This document shows positions 25,242 to 36,303 of a DNA stretch of 64,000 nt, piece by piece. The position numbers were made by a program, and so were the translations under genes. Source of the stretch: Cinnamomum chago (Eukaryota > Streptophyta > Magnoliopsida > Laurales > Lauraceae); NCBI GenBank assembly GCA_038049695.1, contig CP142461.1:30697001-30761000 (forward strand), in the 5' to 3' direction. The notes under the pieces are model-generated. The model did not search any database. It was not told where the DNA came from and saw nothing but the letters and a program-made list of their open reading frames with translations. Numbering within the stretch: the stretch's first letter is position 1; the number at the start of each line of letters is the position of its first letter.

Positions 25242-26092
25242 TGCAAATGGATATCCATTTATGTGAATATACGAAGTCTATGAACCTAGATAAAGCAGGT
25301 ATAGAATCTTTAAGTTCGGAATTTACGGATCCAAATCCACATCCATGTACAATCTTAACTGAGATCTAGATCTAGAACGATTACATTCATGTATTAAAAA
25401 CATATAGGTTTCAAGGGCCTACATAGCTTGAGATAAATTGATAGTTTAGTCTACTTAGCTTTAATCATACACAATTTAATTGATATATTGAATGCATGAA
25501 AGTGCAGTCTATACTCTAAACTTTTAGCAGAAAAGAAAGTGAAATCTAAACTTGACCTTTATACGTTTCATCCAGGCTGATACCAGTACCAGAAGGTAAT
25601 TTGGAGGATTTTCCAATATTGGGACTGTAGGAGTTCACCAAGGATGGCTTAGTTGATTTGGTCTACCTGGAACCATCTAATACATGCCTAGAACTCCATT
25701 GTGGAAGCCTACATAGTGATAATCTAAACCATTCAAAATGTATTCCATCTCCTCACCTGGTATATCATCAAGTTTCAGTTCAAAAGGAATGGGTCCCACG
25801 AGCCAATTAAGCACCATCATAGTAACATATTTAACACAACATCTGCGATGATGCCATGTAAGCAGCCAGTTACGTTTTCATTATGATGCTTAATTGGACA
25901 GTGCGACCCACTCATTTTGAATTGAGACTTAATGATATATGAGTTGAGTGGATGGAAATCATCATAAATGGTTTGGAATTTATCTACATGTGAGCCTAAA
26001 ATAGACTTTGAGGCATCTGTTACGCAATTTCCGTGCAATAGCTAGCTCCACCAGAGGATCTAGACTGGGCTCAGTTACATGCCACTTTAATG

Positions 26093-26278
26093 GGATCTGG
26101 ATCTCCTGTTTGCTCCAAACAGGGAAGCCCTATTTGGACCAAACAGGGGGTGCCACATGGGAAGATGGATTTTTTAAAGAGATGGAATTTTTTTTCCAAG
26201 AGATGGGATGTGACTCCTCTTCCCATGTGGCACCCCCTGTTTGGTCCCCTGTTTGGAGCAAACAGGGGATCCATTTCC
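26093..26278. mobile_element. Mutator-type fold-back MITE, 186 bp
   Basis: Long terminal inverted repeats (left GGATCTGGATCTCCTG..., right reverse complement GGAAATGGATCCCCTG...) continue inward through CTCCAAACAGGG and ACCAAACAGGGGGTG to CCACATGGGAAGA, leaving only a short loop. A perfect 9-bp TSD ACTTTAATG flanks it (26,084-26,092 and 26,279-26,287). The apparent open frames on both strands are by-products of the palindrome. Confidence 0.85.
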
Positions 26279-27784
26279 ACTTTAATGATATTATTACATG
26301 CCATGTGGGTCCAACTGATTTCAAACTATAAATGCTTGTCAGACCATTGTTGATTAGCCACCTATCAGATTCATATTATCATTTTATTTAGTCATTGGGA
26401 GGTTAACTGATTTTATTTTCACCATCAATGTTAAAAGGTTTCATACGTTGTATGCCTAATCTATAATCTCCTCTTATATTTTACTAGTCAGTGTTACAAA
26501 ACGTTACTATTCCTCGCTTTCATGTTGTCTGGTACGAAGTCAGACTAAAAGTGGATTATTTTTACTTACAAGAGTGCAGAAATTTCAAGGCATGCCTTTA
26601 ATTCAAGGAGATCTCATTTATGTGGCCAGCGTGGATTGAAAATCCCACACCGCGTGTGTAGGAGTACCATGGATTAAAAGACTGGGACAAAGAGTAATGC
26701 TACTGTGCCTTGTAGTACGTGAAATGATTTAAAGAAGCAACATGGAGATCAAAAATTTCCCACAAACACCTTGATAGACAACTAGCAAATGGTTTCCATG
26801 CTAAGCACGCGGGCATGGAAATGTCGCAATTTCCAGCATTTCTATATAAGATGTGAAGTTGAATCTAAATAGGAAGAAGAAAAAGAAGAAGAAATTAAAG
26901 AGAGACTACTTCCGATGGCTCGCTGTCAAAATTGAATTGAACGCCTTTTCCATAGGATGGTAGGTTGATATAGGGTATAGTTGGAGTCAAGATTGAAAGC
27001 TTGTGATCATGAACCAAAAGCACTGGAGTTCTAATATAATGTATAATAATATTAATATATTGTAATATAGAATTGAATTGATCATGACACCCAATTGTTG
27101 CTCATCTAGCTATTGGACGTGTGCAGTGCACATTAGGGCTATCAAAGGTCAAACAAGGCCGGCCCGTGGTTGTCCTTATTATGCCCTCAACATATGTAGT
27201 GGGAGGCAAAGCCCTCAAAAGCCTTGCACTATTTAGGCCCTGTTCTGGATGGATAAAAAATAGAGTAGAGGGAAGTTAAATGGGCCCCAACAGTCTAAAA
27301 TTTCAATTATATCATAATTGGATGAGTTTGGCCTAATAAATGAAGTAACGTTGTAAGCTGCATGTACTCCATTCTATTTCAACTCTAAATACTTTCATTT
27401 ACTTGAGCAAAAGTATATTCTACTCCAAACCTTAACTTCAAAATAAGCATCAAAATGAAGTGAAGTATTTAACCTTAACTCCAACCTACTTCTCTTCAAC
27501 TCCACTTCACTCCACATGTGAAACCCACTTCATTTTACTCCCCTCTTAACTAGAGGGCTTTGTCACCTATTCGAGGTCTACTTCCATTACCTCACCAGGG
27601 GGGTCCAGGGGAGGAAAAAAAAGAAAAAACGTCACTTGACTTTTCTTCCTTGACTTATCCATGATTAAAGATTCTGGCTATCATCAAGTGGGTCCCACTC
27701 CCAGTTCAATAATACCTTTGCCAACTTTCTTCCCCACTATAAATTTACATATGCATGGATGTTAACAATACATTTGCTGGCGGC

Positions 27785-28135
27785 CACATCACCGTGAGAC
27801 CCACGAAATGAATGGTCCAGATCATGGCCTCTCTACCACATATCCAACTCGAGCAAGTGAGGTTCATTATCATTTCAATTATCAGGTTCCACCCGCCATT
27901 GATGTGACCCACCTAAAATATCATAGCCATTTGGTGGACAGTAAGAGTACTTTGGATGTGGAGAGACCCCCTGGTAAATGGTCTAGATCATGGACCCATT
28001 TGCACATGTCCAATTTGAGCAGATCCCTGATCAGTCAACTTATCAAAAGCCACTCACCAAAAGATCACAGCCGTTCAAGTGGACCTCACTTAAATGTGGT
28101 AAGACCTACCCCATAAATGGTCCAAGTCATGACCC
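27785..28135. repeat. Diverged direct repeat ('aatggtc..atcatgg')
   Basis: Three diverged copies of a segment starting 'aaatggtccagatcatgg' occur at about 27,808, 27,975 and 28,116. The intervening text is also related (cacat.tccaa.t.gagca, then 'gacc.ac.taaa.atcacagcc'). No inverted termini were seen. Confidence 0.5.
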
Positions 28136-28321
28136 CTTTGCAATGAATTTGGATCCTTTTAAAGCTTTTAGCCTAGAAAATTATTGAGTTAAAAAGACGA
28201 AACTCTACAGTAGAGTCCTCCTACTGTAAATAAGAACGATTCATAAAAAAAAAAAAAAACACCCATTATCAAAATTTTCATGGAACAGCCAATCCAACAA
28301 TGGGGAAAAATTCAGATTGAC

Positions 28322-28501
28322 TTTTTTTTTTTTTTTTTTTTCTGTAATTCAGCTAAGGGGGTTGGGACCCAAGAGAGAGCCCCCGCACACACACAAATGG
28401 GAAAGAAGCTCACAAAAACAGAATAAAAGCCCATATAAGTGAGAAAAGGTGGCATAGTAGGGTCTGAACCCTCGCAGCAGGGTGAGAACTGCGCCGCATA
28501 C
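28322..28501 (-). mobile_element. SINE candidate, about 180 bp
   Basis: Read on the minus strand it has a Pol III A-box-like GCGGCGCAGTTCT (about 28,485-28,497), a B box GGTTCAGACCC (28,460-28,470), a body, and a 20-nt poly(A) tail (plus-strand T run 28,322-28,341). A short possible TSD, TCAATC on the minus strand, flanks it (28,502-28,507 and 28,315-28,320). The spacing between boxes is somewhat short for a tRNA, so I keep this as probable. Confidence 0.55.
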
Positions 28502-28623
28502 GATTGAGATATGTGTTAAGGATATCCTATAGTTCAAATTTCAATAGGTATGCTCCATTGTAGAGTTCCACTCCTCTAGATTTCTTTAGTTAAAGTCTCA
28601 GAGGATCTGGGCTCTTACATATC

Positions 28624-29265
28624 TGTAAGTGCCAAAATCTTTACGGACTTACTTAGATTGATATGATACTGCTTTAAGCTTCTTTGATGGAAATAGATTG
28701 CCTTAGGACCTAAAAGGGAAGGAGGAATGCAGGTCAGAGCCCCTGGATATTGGCAGCCGAAGGTACTTCGATGCCTGAGTTAGTGCTATCACTGAACATG
28801 GGAGGAGTAAGTGGAGGAGAGGAGAGAATATATGCATGTGCATTCGTTCATCCTCTCCCTTATGTGAGTATGCGTACCTTTTTATATAGAGGTTGGGGAT
28901 TGAGGCTTCGTCACTTGGGCCTAAGGGGGAAGGCCCATTTGGCTGTCCCATCTTATCAGGGGTCATGGTGCCGACCCCGTACTATCTGATATTTACAGCG
29001 TCTGTCCCATCTTGTCAGAGATTTCGGATCCCGCCTCTCTATGGATGTGACCACTAGATGAGGACGACCTCCAGTCTTATCCTTCCATACGTTCAGTAAA
29101 GTAGGTGGAGGTTGCTGCCAACCGGGACTAGAGTCCCAACTCGGCTGACCGAGGCCAAACTGGGCGGTGCCGAGGTGGAGATGTATAGGCCAAGATCAAG
29201 ACAATCCGAACTAATACTATTATCGTGATCAGCATAATTACTGTCATTAGAGAGATCCCCACACA
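28624..29265 (+). repeat. 5' LTR of the LARD-like element
   Basis: TG...CA ends. A TATA box TTTATATAG lies at about 28,881-28,889, just downstream of the 'gagtatgcgtacc' phrase. The short open frame 28,750-28,989 recurs in the 3' LTR and is not taken as a gene. Confidence 0.92.
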
Positions 29266-29898
29266 ATTGCCCCTAGCTCCGGAGCTCGGAGTTCTCCAAC
29301 TCTAAGGTCAGGAGCTAAGTGTTATGAAAGGATCCGCCGAGAGTAGTCTTTGAAGCTCATGATGAACTCCATCTCGGTGTCGGTAGGCGGCGTCTGATCC
29401 ATATCATGATGCCGCTTTATTTGCCCGAGAAAGTTAATGGTAATGGTGTGCCCATGTTGCTTCGTCTGTTTAGGGTAATAAATAGCACATCCGAATTTCT
29501 GCAAAAGACGAACTGGCGGTGCCATGCGTCATAGCCTGATTGGCTATGCAACTGCTATGATGAGATGCGCGTAGTACTAGATGTGATGCTCCGCACGCGC
29601 TGTTTTTTGAAATCCGAAACGGCGCCTCTGTCTTTATAAATAGGGACGCTTCTTCCTCCCTCTCTCATTTTTGCTATTCTGAGAAGGGAAAAGAAATTTT
29701 GCAGAGAGGACCGTTGGCGAGATCGTTGTTCTGCCCTAGAGATTGTCTTTGCTAGGACCACGTTTGTAAGTTCCCCTTTTGCTTCTCTGTTCCATTATTT
29801 CTGTTCTAGGGTTCCCTGCTTTCTATCCTCCGCTTTGTCTAGGGTTCCTGCACCTCTCTGTCTCTGTGTTTCATTTTCCATCCTCTTTAGATTCTAGG

Positions 29899-31850
29899 AT
29901 GGGAATCTATAGGTGTATGTTAGACACCCCTGTGGCCTTGGACGATTTCAGGGCTAGATATGGGATACCAGACGATGTTCTGGTTAGACTTGATGACCCA
30001 AATGATGCCTTTGAGGGTCGGATCTTCTATGACGGTTAGATGTCGTTCCCCTTGGTCTCCGTGATCGAGGGTGGGGTTAGATTCCCCTTGCACCCTCTTC
30101 TCAGGATTTGCCTCAGCAAGTGGAAGTTGTGCCCCTGCCAACTCATGTCCAACTATTTCAAGGTCATTATGGGTACTGTCGAGCTCAATAGGATCCTCGG
30201 CATCGACCTCGGTGTCCATGACATCGAGGACACTTAAGACCTTTGTAAGTTTGATGCGGACGACAACACATATTATCTTCGGGTAAAGGCGAAGCGGGAT
30301 CCTTTCGTCCATGCCTTAGAAGATTCAAACAAATAAGCCGGAGACGACCGACTATTCGTCTCGGGCAACTGGGAGATTGGGGAGGCCGAGACCGAGACCG
30401 AGCCGGAAAGGTTATACAAGGTCCCTCATTGCTTTGGGACTCCACCGAGTAATCACGATACCTTTTGAGTTACATAATTCTTGTTTCTATACCTGCCGAA
30501 CTGACATTTTTTTGCACTATGTAGACGTCCGCGATAGGAAGCTGGAGGTGCGCCGAGCAGGGTGGAAGAGGAACAGTGCTTGGCTCGAAGAAGTGAGGCG
30601 CTACCGAGGTCACAAAGGCCAAGCTGCCTTCGCCCTGCTCGGCTACAAGCCAAAGTATCAGTCCTTCATCAAGAGGAGGGCAGAGCCGGAACTAGCCTCA
30701 ACAAGCTCAGAGCACCAAGAGGCTTCGGGTGCTGGGGCTTCTGCCTCTCCTTCGGCCGAGTTTCAACGAGTTATTGAAGAGTACAACTCACCTATCTAGC
30801 AAGAGAGCAGAGAAGAGATGCCACCGAGCCGTCGGCCTGCTGTCAAGGACTTGAGTGCATTGGTGTTCGAGGGCTGATCTCATCCGACTCCCCCAGTTCC
30901 TCCGGTGTCTACTGCTGTCAGAGCTCCATCGACACCCTTAAGCTTGGAAGGTCGGTAACGTACTGTCGAGGCTGCAGAAGAGGGGGGTATTCAAGCTGAG
31001 AAGATGGCCAGGATCGAGGCCTCAGTTGAGGGTGTCCCTAATACTCCTGGGGTATCACCTCCTGGGCATGCGCCATGGAGACCGAGTCTTCAGATCGGTC
31101 CTGGGAGGCCCATTACAGTAAAGGACCAGGTAGCTGGGAATCCCCTTGTCATGGCGGCCCTCGCCGGTGCCTGTGCTCTACCCAAGGATATGGCCAGGCA
31201 CAGGGATGCTGATGACATGTCACTGGCGCTGGCGTCAATGCAAGCGGCTCTCTTGGTGAGTTTCTAAGTCTCCCACAAATTTGATCCCGGTCATAGTTTC
31301 TCATAATGTTTTTTTTTTTAATCTTTTTTCAGCAAGTGCAAAGATCTCATGTACAGCTGGAAAGAGTTCGGCAAAATGGTGTTAAGAGAGCGAAGGCGAA
31401 GGCATAGAGGAAGACTCTTGAGGCTACATTGCAGGAGAACAGCAAGAGGGCGGCTGAGCAAGAACAACTAATCCGAAGTCTCATTGCCGAGGTGGAAGTC
31501 GTGAAGGCCGAAACCGAAGTGCATAAAAAGTTAATGGCCGAGTAGAGGGAAGAAGCAGAGGCCAAACTTGAGGCTGAGACCAAGGCAGCCTATGACGAGG
31601 GAGTGGCCGAGGTGACAAGCCTATAAAGGCGCAGGTCGTGGCCATGCGAGACAAAGTATGGGAACTTGGTTGGCTGGCGGCATTGGATAAAGTGGGCGTC
31701 CCCGATGACGACCCAGCTTATAGAAACCCGACCAAGTTCTCGAGCTCGGATCCAGAATCAAGTCCTGCCCCCACTTTGACGGAAGCTCCTACTGTGGCAA
31801 CTGAGGTTCCTCGGGCTGATGATGCCAATGCAGACGCTGCTGCTGCCTAA
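29899..31850 (+). pseudogene. Decayed gypsy-type gag-like gene (plant 'putative gypsy type transposon' domain)
   Basis: One frame, from the ATG at 29,899, reads through the typical GVRFPLHPLLRICL motif, then LGIDLGVHDIEDT, YYLRVKAKRDPF and DRLFVSGNWE. This matches the plant Transposase_28/'gypsy type' gag-like family. In-frame stops at 30,037 (TAG), 30,235 (TAA), 30,334 (TAA) and near 30,468 (TGA) break it. Downstream, 31,004-31,255 is open, followed by a plausible intron (CTTG|GTGAGT to TTTTTTCAG|CAAG, about 31,256-31,331). An exon then encodes a Glu/Lys/Ala coiled coil with further stops. A last open piece ends at 31,850 with an acidic Ala-rich tail. It is likely not translated as one protein now. 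Confidence 0.8.
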
Positions 31851-32025
31851 GTCTTTGATGTAATTTTGTTTTTCTTTGGTTTGGAAAAATTGTAATAGAA
31901 AGCAAACTGTAATCTAATTTATTATGAATACAGTAAAATTATTTTGCCTTCAAACTGTGTGATGCTCTCTTTTGGATGTCTTCTCCTTGCATCTGACTTT
32001 GGTTTCGTAACCGAGACTTTTTCAT

Positions 32026-32496
32026 TAGGGGTGCACAAAAAATCCGTTGATCCGTAAATCCGATCCGATCCGATTCGATCTGCGGATTTTTATCCGATCC
32101 GAAGGTAAACGGATTGGTGACAGATTAAGAATTTTGTAATCCGTTAGCAACGGATCGGTGGCGGATTCCACCCTCAATCCGTGGATTCAATTTGATCTGA
32201 TCCGTCGACATTAAATATAAATAAAAAAAATATAAGGGGTCTAAATATAAATTAAGATGTCTAAATATAAAATATGAAAAAAAGTTTTATGGGTCAAAAT
32301 GTAAATATTTTACAGCATATTTGATCTTTTTTTTTTACATTAGATTGAACGGATTAATCCGATCCGATCCTGTCCTTCATGGATCGGATCAGATCAGATT
32401 TTAATAGCCACGGATTGGTGACGGATTCCAAATCCGTCAATCCGTAGGTAACAGATTTTGCCCAATCCGCACCAATCTGATCCGTGTACACCCCTA
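32026..32496. mobile_element. hAT-type MITE, 471 bp, nested in the LTR element
   Basis: Terminal inverted repeats are TAGGGGTGCACA at the left and TAGGGGTGTACA (reverse complement of the right end). An 8-bp TSD, TTTTTCAT versus CTTTTCAT, fits with one base changed. The inside is packed with 'ggatcgga' and 'aatccgat' words in both directions. No open frame. The TIR type and 8-bp TSD indicate the hAT superfamily. Confidence 0.82.
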
Positions 32497-33229
32497 CTTT
32501 TCATGCTCAAAAGTCCAAGTATTTGAGTTTGGTTTTTCAACCAGAATAAGGATTTGTTTCCTCAACTCAAGAATTTAGTGTAGGGGCACCAAGTTTGTCC
32601 GAGCTCAAATGGATGAAATTGAATGGACCCCTTCCATGTGTAGCAGTAGAAGGTTCAATAAGGTGATAAGAGTACCTGGTTCCGCAACCGAAGTAAATGT
32701 TGTACAGTTGATTCAAAATCAGACTGGGATAGCTGCGGAATCCCGTGACTCGACGTTTTGCTGAGCTGATACCGTTACCGAGCTGAGGGGAGGACCGAGC
32801 TCAGGTGCTAGGGAAAGATGCTGAGCTGGGGTGGTGCTGACCGAGGTGGTGATGTTACCGAAATTAGGACAATCTCGATAATATGAAAGTATCCCCACAC
32901 TTGCCCCCTAATTCTTGGAGGTCAGGAGCTAAGTATGGTAATGAGTGAGCCCCTCTGAAGAGTTGGGCTTGCATAAGACTGAGTCCTGGTTGGTTCTCTT
33001 AATGGATCTAGGATGATCGTGGTAGGTCCACCGAGCTCTGTGACTCATTCATTGGAGCTATACAAGCCAAGGCTATAGCTGGAGCTGCCCTGATCGAAAG
33101 CGATGCGTCGAGTTGCCATGATCGAAGGTGTCCGAGTGGAGAAAATTGTCGGGAATGCTCTAGGAAAAGATCAGACTGTTGCCGAGTTCCACAACTGCGG
33201 TACTTTACAGCTGGTTCCGTAACCGGGTT

Positions 33230-33665
33230 GTAGATGGCTGGTCCTGTGACCGAACCGAGGCACCTGGTTCCATAACTGAGCTGACGCTGAGTTCCATAAC
33301 TTGGCAATTTAAATGGCTGGTTCCATAACCGAGCGGATGGAGGCTGGTCCCGTGACCGAGCCTAGGCAGCTGGTTCCATAACCGAGCTAAAGATGGTTGG
33401 TCCTGTGACCGAACCGAGGCAGCTGGTGCCATAACCGAGCTGACGTCGAGTTCCATAACTTGGCGATTTAAATGGCTGGTTCCATAACCGAGCCGATGGA
33501 AGCTGGTCCCGTGACTGAGCCTAGGCAACTGATTCCATAACCGAGTTGGAGATGTTTGGCCCTGTGACCGAGCCTGGCAGTTGGTCCCATAACCGAGATG
33601 GAGATGGCTAGTCCTGTGATCGAGCCTGACAGTTGGTTCCATAACCGAGCTGGAGATGGCTGATT
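33230..33665. repeat. Tandem repeat 'tggttccataaccgagc', 159-bp higher-order unit
   Basis: Short units 'tggttccataaccgag' and 'tggtcctgtgaccgag' alternate. A higher-order unit of about 159 bp is visible from 'tggtcctgtgaccgaacc' at 33,239 and again at 33,398. The minus-strand open frames over this stretch are repeat by-products. Confidence 0.75.
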
Positions 33666-34363
33666 TGTGCTTCTATCCGAGTCGTGGCTAGTGATGTCTC
33701 CAAGGCCACTACCGGAGCTACCGCGATTGGAACTGCCTGGACTGTGTATGGTGGTGTCACCGAGCTGGAGACTAAGGATGAAGATAGCATGGCGAGTCAA
33801 GGGACTGCTTCCAGGACTGTCGTTTCTTTTCTAGGGGAGGGGTCCCGCTAGGGATTGAAGCTCTGGTGAGCTCGAGCTTCGCCTTGGTTTGCCTTGGCCA
33901 CCAGTGCTTTCACCGTGCTCAGGGGGAACCAGATGAGGTTCCTTTGAGGCTTGCTGCCTAGTGGCGGGGGCCTGCTTGAAGGATGGCGAGGGTTGCGGCT
34001 GCGGACCCTGGTGCCAACAAGGGATGGGTCTTCGTCATCACCGATGTTGCAATCCACCTAGTGGAGGAAATGGAGAGACCTAGCTGCTGCTGGAACTTTT
34101 GCTCCACGTGGGGGAGTCTTCAGCGGGACAGCACTCTGCTGGGGGTGCTCCGGTGGAGGAGCAGTTTGCTAGGGAGGTGCTGTAACCCCCCTTTGCTGAT
34201 GAACCTGTCTGAGTTACAGGTCATCCCTCGCCTTGACGCAACAGACTTTCCCTGGAGCTCGTTCGACAGGGAATCGTTGATGATGGTGACGTGATTTTTC
34301 AAGTCGTTCGCCGCTGCTAGAGGCATGGCTTTCTGATCGTATTTTCCCACAGACGGTGCCAAT

Positions 34364-35006
34364 TGTAAGTGGCGAAATCTTCACGGACTTACTTAGATTG
34401 ATATGATACTGCATTAAGCTTCTTTGATGGAAATAGATTGCCTTAGGACCTAAAAGGGAAGGAGGAATGCAGGTCAGAGCCCCTGGCTATAGGCAGCCGA
34501 AGGCACTCCGATGCCTGAGTTAGTGCTATCACTGAACATGGGAGAAGTAAGTGGAGGAGAGGAGAGAATATATGCCTGTGCATTTGTTCATCCTCTCCCT
34601 TATGTGAGTATGCGTACCTTTTTATATAGAGGTTGGGGATTGACGCTTCTTCACTTGGGCCAAAGGGGGAAGGCCCATCTGGCTATCCCATCTTATCAGG
34701 GGTCATGGTGCCGACCCCATAATATCTGATATTTACAGCGTCTGTCCCATCTTGTCAGAGATTGCGAATCCCGCCTCTATATGGATGTGACCACTAGATG
34801 AGGACGACCTCTAGTCTTATCCTTCCGTACGTTCAGTAAAGTAGGTGGAGGTTGCTGCCAACCGGGACTAGGGTCCCAACTTGGCTGACCGAGGCTGAAT
34901 TGGGCGGTGCCGAGGTGGAGATGTATAGGCCAAGATCAAGATGATCCGAACTAGTACTGTTACCATGATCAGCATAATTATTGTCATTAGAGAGATCCCC
35001 CACACA
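34364..35006 (+). repeat. 3' LTR of the LARD-like element
   Basis: Pairs with 28,624-29,265, with about 20-30 differences by eye. The TSD ATATC follows at 35,007-35,011. Confidence 0.92.
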
Positions 35007-35359
35007 ATATCCAACTTGATTGATCTTAAGTGGGGTCCATTATTTTGATGTGGACCACTATTGACATGGCCCACCTAGAGGATCACAATTCACAACCATT
35101 GCCACCCTGGAAGCTCAGCTTTCTTTTTTTTTCTTTATTTTTTTTCAGCAGTTTGAAATCTTCTGGCAAAGTCCAGTTTACATTCGCGCACGAAAAAGCA
35201 AAAAAAAAAAAAAAAAAAAACCCGCCCCGCTTTGATCACGTGCTTTTGTTACTTTTTCCCTTTCTTCCAACACTCTCACTAGGCTCACTGCCCCTCTACG
35301 TTTTGTATGTTTTCGTCTTTGTTGCATCTGCTATATATAATGAACAGAGTATGTAGTGT

Positions 35360-35523
35360 AAGTTCAGAGCCTTTGCTAATATAGAGGTCGTCTATGCTTA
35401 GTATAACGTGTTTTGGGACTTAAGCCAGAAACAAAGTCGTGCAGCTCATAGGGCCAAAGCGGACAATATTATATTGGGTAATTCGGGTCGGCAATATTGT
35501 ACTGGGTAATTCAGGTCGTTACA
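35360..35523 (-). mobile_element. TRIM-like LTR fragment
   Basis: On the minus strand it begins TGTAACGACCTGAATTACCC and contains 'ttgtccgctttggccc', a phrase I associate with a widespread family of short plant LTRs. An internal near-duplicate of about 30 bp ('caatatt.ta.tgggtaattc.ggtcg') is present. The other end and a TSD were not found, so it is probably truncated. Confidence 0.4.
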
Positions 35524-36303
35524 TGTATTGTCGTTTGTTTTAGAATTGTAATATGTCTCTTAGAAGTTGAAAAGCCAAAAGTCCCACATTGAAAAATACA
35601 AGCAAGCAAAGTGGTTTATAAGGAAACATGTGATATGTGATATTACTTGTGTATGGGTGAGAGTATGCTACTACCATACACCGCACGCGCTTGCGAGGGC
35701 GATTGGACATTTAGGGCGCTTTTTAGGCACACTTCGATTGTCGCAAGGAGCATTCCTTTTTTATTTGCTTGCGCTTTCCAGTTTTAATCTAAACCATTGA
35801 TTTGATCGGTTACGATCCAATTGTCAGAATTAAATGTATTCAGATTTAATCTAAACCGTTAATTGAATAATTACGATCTAACCGTTAGAATTATATGTTT
35901 GTTAATCAACGGATGTATCAATTGACCAATAGTTGTGTTAGTTGTAACAGTTGCACCTTTTAACCAAAAGACACCTTTTTAAGAAAGGTTGTATCTGTTG
36001 GGTTGTATCTGTTAGAAAAGTTGCATCTCTTCATGAATAGACACGTTTTTTTGCTATAAATAAACTCCAAATCTGAAATCAGATTCATCTTTGTTCTGGG
36101 AATTCAATAAGATTGCTAATTATTGAATTCAGGGTTTGTTGTATCTTGGAGGTAATTTGCCAATACACCCTTTAGCAAACTTTTCGTAGTGGGGGCAAAT
36201 AAGTAGTCATATGCCTCAAACCCACATTTTCTGTCTATTTTACCTGCACTCAACAGTTCTCCACGCACTTTTTTTTTTCAACAATCTTAAGGTTTTATTT
36301 TCA

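Larger units (their letters stand above)
20480..25483. repeat. Segmental duplication, copy B (compact)
   Basis: This is collinear with 1,020-14,726 in the same orientation and contains the second DUF247 gene. It is the near-empty-site version for three copy-A insertions, and itself has two unique pieces: a MITE at 25,099-25,241, and about 140 bp near 24,108-24,240 that copy A lacks and for which no TSD is seen. The 5' flank 22,957-25,483 holds no other gene that I can recognise. Confidence 0.92.
25484..28314. other. Intergenic spacer, no gene seen
   Basis: Apart from the MITE at 26,093-26,278 and a diverged repeat at 27,785-28,135, I see no gene. A long A run lies at about 28,244-28,259. Confidence 0.5.
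28624..35006 (+). mobile_element. Complete LTR element without pol (gypsy-type, LARD-like), 6.4 kb
   Basis: Two highly similar LTRs (28,624-29,265, 642 bp; 34,364-35,006, 643 bp) both start TGTAAGTG and end CCACACA, and are flanked by a perfect TSD ATATC (28,619-28,623 and 35,007-35,011). The inside has only a decayed gypsy-type gag-like gene (29,899-31,850), a nested hAT-type MITE (32,026-32,496) and a repeat-rich 3' part (33,230-33,665). No protease, reverse transcriptase, RNase H or integrase is visible, so it depends on another element for movement. The plus orientation follows from the gag-like gene and from the phrase 'cccacagacggtgccaa' just before the 3' LTR, a common 3' internal end in plant gypsy-type elements. 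Confidence 0.92.

Noticed and set aside
26008-26353. Open frames of up to 107 residues around 26.1-26.3 kb
   Set aside because: They fall across the palindromic MITE and occur in mirrored form on both strands.
33008-33800. Minus-strand open frames with repeated GYGTN.. and SRDQ.. phrases
   Set aside because: They are translations of the 159-bp tandem repeat in a non-coding part of an LTR element on the opposite strand.
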